Positions 1-13,300 of a stretch of DNA of 64,000 nucleotides are shown one piece after another. Both the position numbers and the translations under genes were made by a program. Every line of letters begins with the position of its first letter. The stretch's first letter is position 1. The notes beneath the pieces are model-generated. The model had not been told where the DNA came from, did no database searches, and worked only from the letters and a program-made list of their open reading frames with translations. This DNA comes from Elysia chlorotica (lineage: Eukaryota; Mollusca; Gastropoda; Plakobranchidae): positions 509,531-573,530 of the forward strand of contig RQTK01000022.1 of NCBI GenBank assembly GCA_003991915.1, in the 5' to 3' direction.

Positions 1-242
1 AGCTTAGGGTTCTAGGGGTTAAATCATCAATAAACAGTGCATTAAATTTTAGAAAATTCATTGGTCAAGATTAGTAAAGAAAGATTCATTTATAGTATTA
101 AAAATAGATTAAATTATTACCTAGTTAAAATGAAGAAGAAAGCATCAATGACAAAAAAAAGTATATATATGCACTGTATGGGCAATGTAAAAAAAAAAAT
201 GCAGTATGTTACAACAGATCCAAAATATTTAAAAGAGGATAC

Positions 243-332
243 AAATCTCTCCCTTTCTGCCTCCACTAATGAGTAAGTGGTGGCGGGATGCGTACACTAG
301 AGCCGGGCTGCCTTGCTCGTGACACTGGAATG
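243..332 (-). CDS. DMXL2: DMXL exon 50 (residues 3223-3252), last in window
   Basis: Reads AFQCHEQGSPALVYASRHH then LLISGGRKGEI, matching CHD-GA--L-YAPK-QLLISGGRKG. The donor is taken as ATTT|GTATCC, a weak site giving the phase expected from vertebrates. Unspliced reading would stop three codons later. Following exons lie outside the window. Confidence 0.92.
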
Positions 333-3300
333 CTGAGAAGACAAATTTAAAAATCAAATTCATTTTAGTGCCCTTTTTGACACAATTGAATAACCTTTTG
401 GATGAAAACAACAAACTTCTTTTAAAAATATGTTTTGAAAATGGCATTCTGTTGTCTTCACATAACTCTAAAACTTTACAGTCTCAAAGCTTAACAGCAT
501 TGTTAATGGTGAATGAATGGATCAAGACATTTTTCCCCATCAGTTTATCTGTGTACAAGATGTATACAGCACAGTGTTTTTCTATTTAATACCAGCTTAA
601 GTAATGCACAATTTCTTTCACTCATTACTGATTAGTCACCATTTTTTTTTCCTGTAATGGCCCAATATTGAGGGAGAGTCTTTTCAACCATTTCTTTTGA
701 CTGAACCCCCTCCCCCCTGGATTTAGGGCGTTGATCTATGAGGCATGGGATTTTGATTTCGAGCCCTACCCTGACAGCCAAATTTTCCATACACATTTGG
801 GCATCAGACCCTTTCTGCAGAATGGCCTAGTAGCTGATGTCAGAGGTTGAGAAACCAACCTTTACCTTTCATCCCTGCATTCTTAAATTAAACTAAAGGT
901 TTTATTTTCTGGTAAAAATAGAACTTCACTTACCATGAACCAATGAGCTACGGAGAGGCAGGAGAGTATCCCAAAGACAGACATTCCTGTTCTCAGAAGA
1001 TTGTCCAGCAGTTGCAATCATACTTGATGATCCCACAAACTGAAAATCACTGGTGGTCTTGTTATGGCACTGGAAACTCTGTCAACACAACAAGTGATAC
1101 AATTTTATCATTCAGGTTGATACAGATGCTGTGATGATAAGAATGTCCAACTAATATTATTTGCTGAAGTCAAATGTACATATGTGCAGCATATCAAGCA
1201 CAGGTCGGTAATTGAACATTGTTAGTCGTTTGCAGTTTGTTGAGAAGCATTAAATGCACTTTGGGAGGTTGAAAAAATCATGGGTCTATCATTTTTAGGA
1301 CTTGATATAGTTATTTTCTTTTGAAAATGAAATAGGTCATTATGGAGTAGTTTTTATATGTTTAAAAAACTCTAGCTCAAAATTTATAGCAGCCACTTAT
1401 GCTTGATTCACATTAGTTTACTCACATATATATATTTAAAAAATGTTGCTAAAAACCAGATGAAATGAGATTATTTTATTAAGTTGAAATTTTAAAAGGG
1501 CGCACAGTAGCATTGATATGGTATATTTAGTTTTCTCCGTCTAGAGAAATAATATGATCAAGGTAACCTATAAAGGCACAAAAAATTTAAATCAGTTGTG
1601 TATTGTGCTAGATTAAAAAAAATTCTAAAAAGACAAAGATTTTCTAACTTTTTTAAATTTTAAAACCATGTCAGAAAAAACACCCATAATCATTAGCGTT
1701 ATGACCCATAAAGATTAGGAATTTACACTTTACAATGAAAATTTGAAATGCAGTATTTTCTAATAGTGCTCTTACTGACACAGCTATTGCATTTCAGTAT
1801 ATTATGTGCATAGAAAAGTTATACACGAATATATCTGCTAGATTTTCTCTGTATGTGTGTAAAATAACGTTTCTTCATTCTCTACCCCCCTCCCCCCCTT
1901 TTAGGGTGGTAGGTATTATTCTTACCATTATTGGCTTATTGAAAGCACTTCCCAAGCCAACTTGCCACAAGCAAATGCTTCCCTCAACATCACTTACACA
2001 GCACTGGGGAGGGAAACATTTTTGTACAGTCAATAGGTGAAATAATCTACTTCAAATATTTGTTTAAACAAAATCAACAAATTCAAAGGTAAAGCATTTT
2101 TTTTAAGAGAGGGTGGTGGCAATATTTTTCTCATAAGCTAAGAAAATTTTTAAGATAAAGGCTTCATAAATCAAATTATTTTTTGTGTTGTTTTGTATCC
2201 TCAGGAGCTCTTGAGGTAGGTATCTAAAAAGTGAGGTGTGCTTGGACTTTCAAGGAGCTGCTGCTTATCATATAGCTAATTAGCTGTCAAGAAATGTTCT
2301 AAAAAACAACTTCTTTTAAATTAATTCTTACTGTCTTTTAGTTAAATTCTAATCAATAACAACTTACAGATTAATATTTTAAATTATCTCTTAGAACTTA
2401 ATAAAGTCTATGGAGGTCCCAATATTGTGATGCCATTTCTCTTAAGTCAGAAAAAGAGTTATCTATGCTGACCTTGTTTCCTTGAGCATTGAATAGCACT
2501 TTGGTGACTTTTGGGAATGAGCCAGCTTGTCTGAGAGTGGTGATAGGATGTCCATGGCCCCATTCCCACAGCCTTACTGCTCCATCAGCCCCTCCTGTCA
2601 TGTCTGGTCATGATAAAAAAAAATCAATATCATGTCTGTCATGACAAAAAAGTATCAATGTCATGTATGTCAAGATAAAACAATCAATGGCAATATCAAA
2701 TGTTATAAATAACAAAAAATGCACTGCATTTAACAAAACTAAAAAGAACAAACAAAAAATTAATTATTTGATACCTTGGATGTGTGTGCTTGTGTGGATG
2801 TATACGTAGGAGGGGATGAGGAGGGGTATTAAAGAACACATTTCTGTTAAATCATATTTTAACCTATTTCTCTGAAAAATAAAAACTAACTTGTGACTGT
2901 AACAATGTATCACTAGAAGATGACAAAGGAAGGCATAACATAACATATTATTTATAATTATTTTAGAAACAAAATTTACATCAACAAAGATTTTAGATGA
3001 TGTTTAGATGAGTCAAAGTGTACATTGTAAAACAGCCCTGTAGGAAAATAAAATGAACAACTTACAATGAGGCAGGACAGGATGAGATCCAATTCTCCTA
3101 ACGCCAAGCACAGAGCGCCGCAAGATCTTAATTGAAAAAAAAAAATTGTCAATTCATAATGGGTTAGTTGGAAATTAGTCCAAAAAAAAAAGGGGGGGGG
3201 GGTTCTGTTAAGAAAAAATAAAACAAAAAGAAAAAGGGGGGGGGGGGTGAGTTTTTGAAAGAACCAACAACTGTGATGCTCTGAAGTAAACTAGACATAT

Positions 3301-5667
3301 GAGAGGAAGACATAATATATAATGACATTTTAAATTAGAGTACTAAGATACAAAAAAAAAAGTTAATTGAATGTTATCAATGACAAATATTATTATCGGG
3401 TACGCAAATATGAAGCTGCATATATTAAAAAATTATGTTGATTGCAAATATTACATTTTTTGTAATCCCATTTATTTTCTTATTTAAGTGAAAGTGACAT
3501 TAGATTTAAATAACTTTTTTTTTTTTTTTTAAATAATAGGCACTTCAACTCAAGATTTTGTTACAAGTTTTTGAAGAAAACAAAGGAAATAGAATAAAAA
3601 GCTCACATTAAGAGCACCTGCATGTATTCTTTTTGTAAGCAGTATTGACATTGCAAAACAGATTATTAGAAAGATGACATGAACTTAAACACTAGCATGG
3701 ACATGAAAATAAATATTTTTCACTATTTTAGGCAAAATAGCATAATGATAATCTTTCTTCATTTATTTTTTTACGAAATGAGGTAAAATGATTATTTCAT
3801 AATGATGTTAATGCCCAAGAAGATGAGTGATTTTGGGTGAATTATCACAAATTTATGTATCTAGAAGAATACAAAAAAATAGTTTATCATTGTTTTCATA
3901 AAAAAAACAAACTAACTTTAAAGACAGGAACATATTGTAAAAGATTACATTTTAACATGCAAGCACATATATGTCTTCAAATTTATATATCTTTGTGACA
4001 CAAAAAAAAAAAACTAAAACAAAACAAAACAGACACAACCACTACAACAACAAAAATGCTACTAACACAAACAAAACATTTTAAATGAAATAATTAGTTA
4101 TGACTTATTCTGCTAAAGGTATTGCATCAATGCAACAAACAAAAAAACAACTAACAAACAAACAAACAAAAATAATACTAATCTAGGAAACTTCTAATGA
4201 TAGTGACATTTTAACTTAGTTGATATTTCAGTAGTTCTATACTATTTAATAAGGCAAAACTTTGATTGATCTTTGATTCCATGTATATTTCATGAGCATT
4301 TTTGCAATGAGGGAAACCTTGACATTTACATTCATATTTTTTTTGTGAGGTGAAGGAGAAGACATCAGGAAAATTATAACAATAATAATATTAAACTTAT
4401 GGTACTAATGAATTTGTGAAATCAAATGGCAGCTTTTCTTTTCATATTATGTGAGGGCAAAATTACTACTCTAACAATAGAATTGACTAAAACTATAATA
4501 TGTTAAGGAAAGAAATAACAAACATGTGAATTCCATGAAATGGTCAGCACTATCACACTCTGCTTAAATAAATGGAGACAAATAATATACCTACAAGTAA
4601 ATAACCAAAGAGCTTGGCACAAATAAAACAATTTTGATTTCTTATGGGTTTAAACTTTTCACACAGAATCTATCTATCTATGCTAAACTAAGCAGTCAAG
4701 TTTATGAGATGTAGACTTACAGGTGAAATCAATCTTCTGCTTCGATCAACAATATAATTACTATACACAGGGTGATGGACACCAAGACTACTGAAACTTT
4801 TCACCTGGTACCCAAAGCATAGCGGTCAGGAGAGAGAGAAAGCCAATAAAGTACTTATGCAAATAGGATCTAGGTGTTGTTCAAACAATCACAACAAATG
4901 GCATGAATATACGTTTGGGAGGCATGGGGTTTTAGATAATAATGGCGAGATGAAAATGATATGGCAAATAAACATATGGGCTCAAAGCAAGCTCATGCTA
5001 GTCTAAAATACTCCTGTCAAGTCATATTAACAATGTAATTTTGATCTACATAAGATAAAGTAAACTTTTAAATAAAAAAAATATATTTCACCCAAAAAAA
5101 AGGTGTTTGTAAAACCATGCTATTTTTGTGCTGAGATGAAAACAACTTTTCAAAATATTTTTCTTTTACAAGAACTAACTCCTTATAAAGTGTTTCTATT
5201 GAGTTGTGGAATCCTAGGAATTTTGTTTAGCATTATGACATTTTTCATCCTTTCATGTATCTCCCTACTTCTTTGTCAGCTGGGCATCAAAAAGAACTGA
5301 AATCCATTAGGCAAAAAAATAATTCTGTCTATCTAATTTATTTGTACATCTTCAAATATCAGAAAACAAAAGCCATTTGGTATGTCATCATTAATTTCAA
5401 AGTATCACTTTCTCATGCTCTTAATCATTTTCTCGTGTCAACTTTGTTCCTTGAGCAAAGGAACAAGTGAAATTCTTATTGCGAGATTCAGAGCAATGCC
5501 TTAACAATTTCTTTTTTGCTCACTGAAACAAAATATAATAATGTTCCCAATAATTTACTTTTGATTTTTATCTTTGCTAAGCGTTTTATCAGCAAACTTT
5601 TTGATTCCCTAATACATCAATTTCTCTCATTTGTTCAGAAATTTCTGTATATTAAACAGAGAGAGAC

Positions 5668-5755
<88 letters not shown>

Positions 5756-7256
5756 TTGGTGACAATGTTTTCTAGATGATATTAATATAAGGTTGTGTAT
5801 TTTGAACCACAACAACAGTGTTACATAACATATCTGAAACCAGGTTTGTTATTTATAGCACATCAGGTGCATACAATCTGGAATAAAGCTTACTATGTCA
5901 GTTAAATACTTCAGAAGATTCAAGAGATTATATAGATATATGGAATTTGAAAGAAAAAAAAAGTGTAAATTGAGGATTTCACAACAGCACCAAAAAGTAC
6001 AAGACTTTTCAAACAAGGTGTTTTACAATCCTTTCTTACCGATTTCGAATGAGATTTAGGCTGAAAGTGGAACAAGGATTATAAATAAATCTAATACCCC
6101 GCCATAGATTAGTTAGAATACCACTGCATCACATGGTAAGCGAAAAATCATTTGTACCATACCACATGAACAGAAAAGGATATAATGTAGGGAGGATTCA
6201 AAGCAGCCAGATTGTCTGCTTTCAATACAAAAAACAAATGTTTAATTGACCCAGCTTTTGATCATAAAAAAGAGCTATATTAACTGTAAATGACTGGCTG
6301 CAATAAGTTTTAGTTTCTCTTTCAAATAGGCCTTTTAATTTTTGAGATTATGGGGAAAAAAAATTAAATTGATATTTCAAGGGAAGAATAAGGCATCACT
6401 CTGCAACATGATCACTGCTAGCAAAGAAGGCATGCTTGTTACCGCTTCAAATGCTTGCTAGTATATACAAACTTGAAGATTACATATAGGTGGCACTTAG
6501 TCTAGCTATTAGTTGAGCTCATTTCATGACAAAGAGACTTGATGCTTATAGCAAGTAGAGCAGAAGAATCATGCAAAATGTAACTATAGTAAATCTTGTT
6601 AATACATACAAGAAAATTCACTACACTTCCTAATGTCCCATTTAAATGGTGCTGGTCTTTGAAATATATAATTTAAAAAAAAAGGCTAGGGTAATTCAGG
6701 TGCAAAGTTTTTCTTTTATTACAGAGCCTATATTCTTCAATAAAATGAAAGGCATTTCGTCACCCTAGTTATATCATGCCCTATCTTATTTCTAAATTAC
6801 CCTAAATCTAGTACTTTAGAAAATAGAAAGGGGTGTTATACAACTGAGGTGACGTTTTGATAATTTGATAAAACAACTTTGCACTTGAATACTCACTTAA
6901 TATATGTATAAAAAAGAAGAAGGAAAAAAAAGAAAAGAGCGGTGCATAAGTTTAAAAAGCAAGTCTTACCACACTGGAGCCTCTGCCTGTCTGCACACTC
7001 ATGAGGCTGGGGCTGGGCGAGGGGGCATAGGGGTTTCCCCCTGTGTGGTTGTTGTACTGACTGCTGGGAGACGGGGACGACGTGCTGCTGGGCTGGACTG
7101 TGTCCATCGGCGTCTGCACCACCAGGAACTCGGGCGCCTCGGGTCCAGGGTTGGGTCTGGAGCAGTGGAAGATGGAGTAGGGGAGGGATATTTACGATAT
7201 AAATCATGAGAAGGAGGCATGAGAGTTAGAGGGAGGATAGGAGGGACGGAGGGAGG

Positions 7257-7318
<62 letters not shown>

Positions 7319-10300
7319 AGGAGCACTAGCACCAATCAAATGTTGATCAAATAATCATTTTATATTTTATTTGAAGTTTAATGAAAGCTACAGGCTGGAA
7401 ATACAATTTTTAAGTCTGACATGAATATATTCAGATTTCAAGAATTGGCACAACTCAATGTTCATAAATTTATGAAGAATGATGTCTATCTTACGAGGGC
7501 AGGCTGATAAATAAGGGCCGTTTTTGAATAACTTTTTTATTTGAAGGACTGCAGAAGCAAGTTACACATCAAATGAAAGCTTAGAGTCTCACCTATCTGA
7601 TGAACTATCATTTTTCAACATAGTCACCATCGCGTTCAATACAGAGGCGCCAGCGTTGTACAAGTTTTCGCACTCGGTCGGCGAAGAATTCTGGATTAAA
7701 AAACGGCCCTTATTTATCAGCCTGCCCTCGTAAATAAAATTTCTTAACACATTTTATATTTCAACTCAATATATACCTAAACTAAACAATCTTATAAAAA
7801 GAACAGTGAGAACTCAAACAGTGTAGAGAAAAAATCTATTATTACCATGTTGTTGTTTTTTAATTTTCTTTGGGGGGAGGAGGGTATACAATTTTTCAAA
7901 TAGGCCAAACATGATATTTCTGTATAGGTAATTTCACATCTACAAAGAAAATGTTAAGCTTCTTTTCATCTAATATAACAAAATGAAAAATATTGCACTC
8001 AATGCCAGCTACCTAAACTAGTGGTCTGTGAATTAACGGAATTCAGCCACTTTTAAAGTCATATGAAGCCATAGAAGTAACATTTCCTCTACATCTGCTT
8101 CTGAGATAGTAAGCACGACCATTAGTGCTTGCGTCCCTAATGTTGCTTCTTGCTCTTTAGCAACGAGTTCCACTAATGCTGTAACCCCTCCTCATCTTGG
8201 AATAGTGGCCTCAATTATAATCAGTATCACCTAGAATGACGACCATGATTACTAGGAGTATCATAAACACAAAAACTAATGATGCAATTATTTGTAATAT
8301 TGCTCTACCACTACCGAATATCCTATTGCTGCTATTTCCACTGTCATGACACTTTCTATTTTAACAGCATCAGCAATACTCTACTTAAAAATATATGTAC
8401 TTTACAAGAATGTGATAACAGACACACTAAAGACCTCCTTCCCTTCAAATGTGATAACATTTAGCTCCTTCAATTCATATTTGATAAAAACATGGGAAAA
8501 AGAATGTTAATACAATACAACATATGTTTTTTACAAGATTAAAAACAGCCCTTGTTCTACAAGCTGACCATGGTTAAGGATAAAAAACACAGAAGGTGAA
8601 TTTCCATGCCCTTCCACCAGGATAATAAATTGGGTGTGGATTGACATGATCTTGTCTTAAAATCAAAACGATTATAAAATACTTTAGAAGGGGGGAACAT
8701 TTATGATGATCTCAAGAGAAATGTGCACAATTCCGTTGTGTGAGAACTTCGAAATCTGAAAAGGGAGAAGATAGCAGCAACCAGAGAAACATGCATATAT
8801 TTAATTTAAAAGTTTAGTAAAGCGATCAGTAAAATTGCAAAGGAAAAGGGGAAAAGAGGTAAAAAAGATCATCTTGAAAGATTTAGTGAACTGCCAAGAT
8901 AACTAAATAGTATGTTTACATTTCTGATAAATAGAATGTATCTTCCTTTTAATTTTGTATATAAAGAGCTCTCTTTGAAAAATGACCTCCCTACCTCGTG
9001 TTGAGTCACTCTATATACCTTAATCATTTCCTCCTTTAAATCTCTCTGAAACTGTTAAAAAGTTTGATAAAAACCATTATGAAGGTTTAGTCTACTTCTA
9101 AACTTTTTTCCTGTTATTGTGGCTATAAATTAATGCCATCATGTTGATTTTATAAACTGATTTACAACCATTTAGGTAAATCGAAAAATAAAAAGAATTA
9201 TGTGAGGAAGTTGGACTTTATTTTGAACTCTTTTAAAAAGAAAAAGTAGTAGAAGGTTATTGATTTGCAAACTATTTTTGTATTTTGGTTACAAAAATTT
9301 TATAAAGCCACCCAACTCCAAAATCAGACTAACTTAAGATGTTGACACTACAAGCAGTTTGCCACATTTTCTTTTTGTCATCTAATAACATTTACCTTTT
9401 TCCATGTCATAGGAATTCAACCACTCAAATCGGAGAGAACTTCTTGTGCATAAATAACAGTGAACCATTTACAGTGTGCAAACATGAAAAATCTGTATTC
9501 CAGCTTCTCTAAAACTAGAACTAGCTATTTTAAAGCTATTTTATCTAAACTTTTATCTGATTTTCAAAATTCATGCAAATGAAACCCCACAATACTCTAA
9601 AAGGGTCATTAAAAACTAATAATTTAAACCTTCATATGCAGACAAAACAATATCTCCATTTCCTCTTTTTGGATGGGACATGTTAAAATAAAAGAATAGT
9701 TGAATGGTTTATTTTAATCCCTTCTTTTGAAAACAGATGACCTCAGATTCTGGGTGTAAGTATTTGTCGAACAAAGGCTACTTTCTCATAGAGAAGTGCG
9801 GAACTAGAGTTCATGCACAATTCTTTCTGATGTTGAATAGAAAAGACATGACATGAACTGCATCCCACTTTTCCCCAAGTTAAAACACAAAGTTGTTAGT
9901 AGCAGTTGAAAGCTTTACCAGCCACACAGAAATCAATAAAGGAAAACTGCCATTCAAGCACAAAGCAATATTTGTCAAAAGTAAAAATTAGAGAAAAGAT
10001 AGCATTGCAGACATATGAAATCCAAAAGAGACGTCTATTCTAGTATTAGAAGGTTTGAGGAGGGCAGCAAAGGCACAAACTACAAAGATGATGGTTATGC
10101 CTACATAAGTCGCCACTCTTTTCCAGTCCATTTGAGAGACCACTCCTTGCTGTTTGTCTTTTCACTGGCAAAAATGTATTTTTCCAATACAAACAATCCA
10201 AAGAGACTTTCCATTTTATAAAAACTTCTTCCACACATAAAATATATAAAATAAATATTAAATTAATCACAAATTATAAGATGATACATTATTGCTAGAG

Positions 10301-13300
10301 CACGAGACAATAAGGAGAAGAGTTAAAAAGAGGGTTTGGAGTATTTGGTTCTGAGACCCTGTCCTACAGCATTCTAGTTTTTGTGACTTAATAGAGGTTA
10401 TAATAGTATTGCATTTAAATTTCCTCAAATTGTTTTCCTATCTTATAAGAGAGGGAACAAAATCAGAACTAAGTTATCAATCAGCCATCACAAAATCATT
10501 TATTTCTTCCTTGATCTGCCTCTTGGCGTGAGTTTCTTCCCAGCCTGGTCACTGAAGATTTATTAATGCACTATTTAAATAAATAGGAATTAGAACAATA
10601 ACCAAAAATTTGAAAGAAAGGTGAAATTAAGAATTCTAAACACATAGCTGAATTTTTCACAATATATCTATACTCACTTTAACTTAGGATATTGGGATAT
10701 GATACTAAATCAGTAATTCAAGTTTTTGGGGGAAACAAATTGATTGAAACGTCTTCTGCTGTCACTCGCTATACATGCAAGACTGCATATAATAAAAATA
10801 ATTGTAGATATTCTTGAATTTCATTAATTTTACCTTGATAATTAGTAGTTTAAGTCTCTTTTGCCACTCAAGATATTAGATAGTTACCTCGACATAACCA
10901 TCCAATTAAAAAAAAATAAACACAAACAAAACCCATTAAAACAAACAAAATTTACACATACAAAGTCTTCTTGCCTCAAAAAGAGAATACCATGATAATG
11001 GCATCATACATCAAATAAGTGTCTTTACAGAGGATACTAAAAAAAAGTTTCATTTTGTAAGAGGCACAAATGTTTTTGGTTGTTGTTTTCCTTTTAATAA
11101 TTGATTTTAAAATATACCTAACAGTAGTACAGGGATCTGCAAATGTGTAGGTCTTTAATACGTTAAGAGGGCGAAAATAATTATGTGATAAGGCCGTGGA
11201 TACCACAAAACTTGCCCAGTCACAACACAGAATTGAGTGGGTCTAACTCCCTCTCGCAGTAAAGATAGAGCCAACAATACAGTCTGGCCATTGCAAGTAC
11301 CTTTGTCGCTCTCTGGATATTTTGCAAATTATTTATCTTCATTGTTTTGTTCACATCTGAAGTCTATAATGTAGATCAAGTAAGGAATATTTGGAAATTA
11401 TTTATTTTGTGCTGTGATTTTCGTGAAACCAATGTGAGAAATAAAAATATACTAGACTAGATCTAGGTCTAGATAAGTCTGTAAAACAGTGCTGTTTCTT
11501 GTGAGGTTTCAGAATGGTCAGGATATAGAGGAACAATGTTAAGAATACAGACATCATAAATCTTTATCAATTAGAGTGCAGATTAGTTTTAAATGGACCA
11601 TACATGTACACAGTACAGGCATATGATAACATTTCCTAAACAAAATATTCAAGCATTTTATATAAGCAGAATATGACAGCCAATATGTTTGCAAAACCAT
11701 AAACAAAAACAATAAAGAGGCTAAGAAAAAAGGGATTATATATGGCAAGCTTTTGCCATATTACTTCAATTCAATAAAACAAAAAACTGCAAACACTGTT
11801 AGAGTAAAGTTAAAACTATTTGCTGCTATGAACAAAGTAAAACATGCACAAGTTTTCACTCACGTTCTCAACATTTCGATGTCATACTCATTGTCATCGT
11901 CCAGCCACATTGGGGGCTTGAGCAGATATCCAACATCAAGCTCCACAACTTCTTTTTGAGTTGACAATACCATAAGGTTTGAGTTGGCCTGTGGGACATT
12001 AATGGAAAAATGCTGTTTAAATTCTGTGTACTTGAAAGTTGAAAAATGCATACTGAATATTTCATGAATATTATTTCAAACTTATGTTTGAACAATATTT
12101 ATGAAACAGAAAAAACATTGTTACTGTAGTTTTTTTTAGGAAAAAAAACAACAAAATAATTCAAATTCATTAATTGTCAAATTCTGAATCTACTTATTAA
12201 ACTCCTTATTGCTGGTCTTTAATAGTGTGACATTCCTAGGGATGTGCACACAGAACTTTCACACATTCTTTCAAAAGCCTTTAAATATGGAGGAGAGTAT
12301 TGACAACTTGAGACTCAATTTTTCCCCCCAGTCTATGTTTTTTTTATTATTATTGTTTAGTTGTTTTTTTGTGGATTTTTTTTTGCTTTTTTAAATTTTA
12401 ACAAAATTTAGGTCTCAACCTGAGACAATACATTCTTTAACTGTCTTGATGTATCGTTCCTTCTAATAGCTACGATAAGAATCCGCTTTTTCAATCCTCC
12501 TAGTTTCAGACAGGTTCTTCTCAATGTTTTTTTTTCTTCTTTTTAATATACACAACTTACGAATCGGTAAGAATCGAACATTCATTTATTTACGGATTTT
12601 GTGACGCTCAAAGGGAAAAAAACGAATTTTTAACTAACGATAAATTTTTATCACATCTCATCACCTGGTTGATAGCAAATGCTGTGATAATATCTTGCTC
12701 CTTGTGAACAACCTTCATGGGATCTTTGACTTGTTGCTCATAACCTGAACTGGTGGTTCTTACTGATCCCATCTAAAAACAGCAAAAAATAAGTATTACA
12801 GTATTAATTCAGCAAAGCCACAGTCATTTTGCCAGCAGTGCATACAAAATCACACTTGTTTTGAGGGTTTTCCAAAATTCATATCTTTTGAACCAATATA
12901 TTTATTTACAGATAAACTTTAAACAGGCTTATTTTACATTGTAAATGAAATTTTTACCCTCACTGATTACATGTATGCAATATGACTTTTGAGTCACTGG
13001 TTTGCAAAAATACAAACATTAATGTAAGTTGCTGGTTTCAAGGAGATAGTTGAATTTAATACAAAAGTATTTTAATACTTTATGATGTATCTAGGGTACA
13101 CTTTGTAGGCCCTCTATGTGCGCATTCCTTTTACCTTTAATTTTTTTGCCTACCTGGAAAACTAGCCAACCTAATAAGTAGAAATTAATCAAGAGAAATT
13201 ATCAGGATAGGAGTTGGCTTTAAGTGAAAATGATCAAAATAGGCTTTGTGGGGTTACAACCACCGGATCGTCATCAAATCACTTGCCACCGGAAAAGTAC

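Larger units (their letters stand above)
3127..6969 (-). other. Introns 44 and 45 around exon 45
   Basis: About 3.7 kb of AT-rich intron split by the 84-base exon 45. Holds the GA run at 5658-5750 and G-runs near 3190 and 3236. Nothing else was recognised. Confidence 0.75.
7157..11863 (-). other. Intron 43 (4.7 kb)
   Basis: Carries the GA run at 7260, the mariner MITE at 7494 and the candidate alternative terminal exon at 10500. The remainder is plain AT-rich sequence. Confidence 0.8.
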
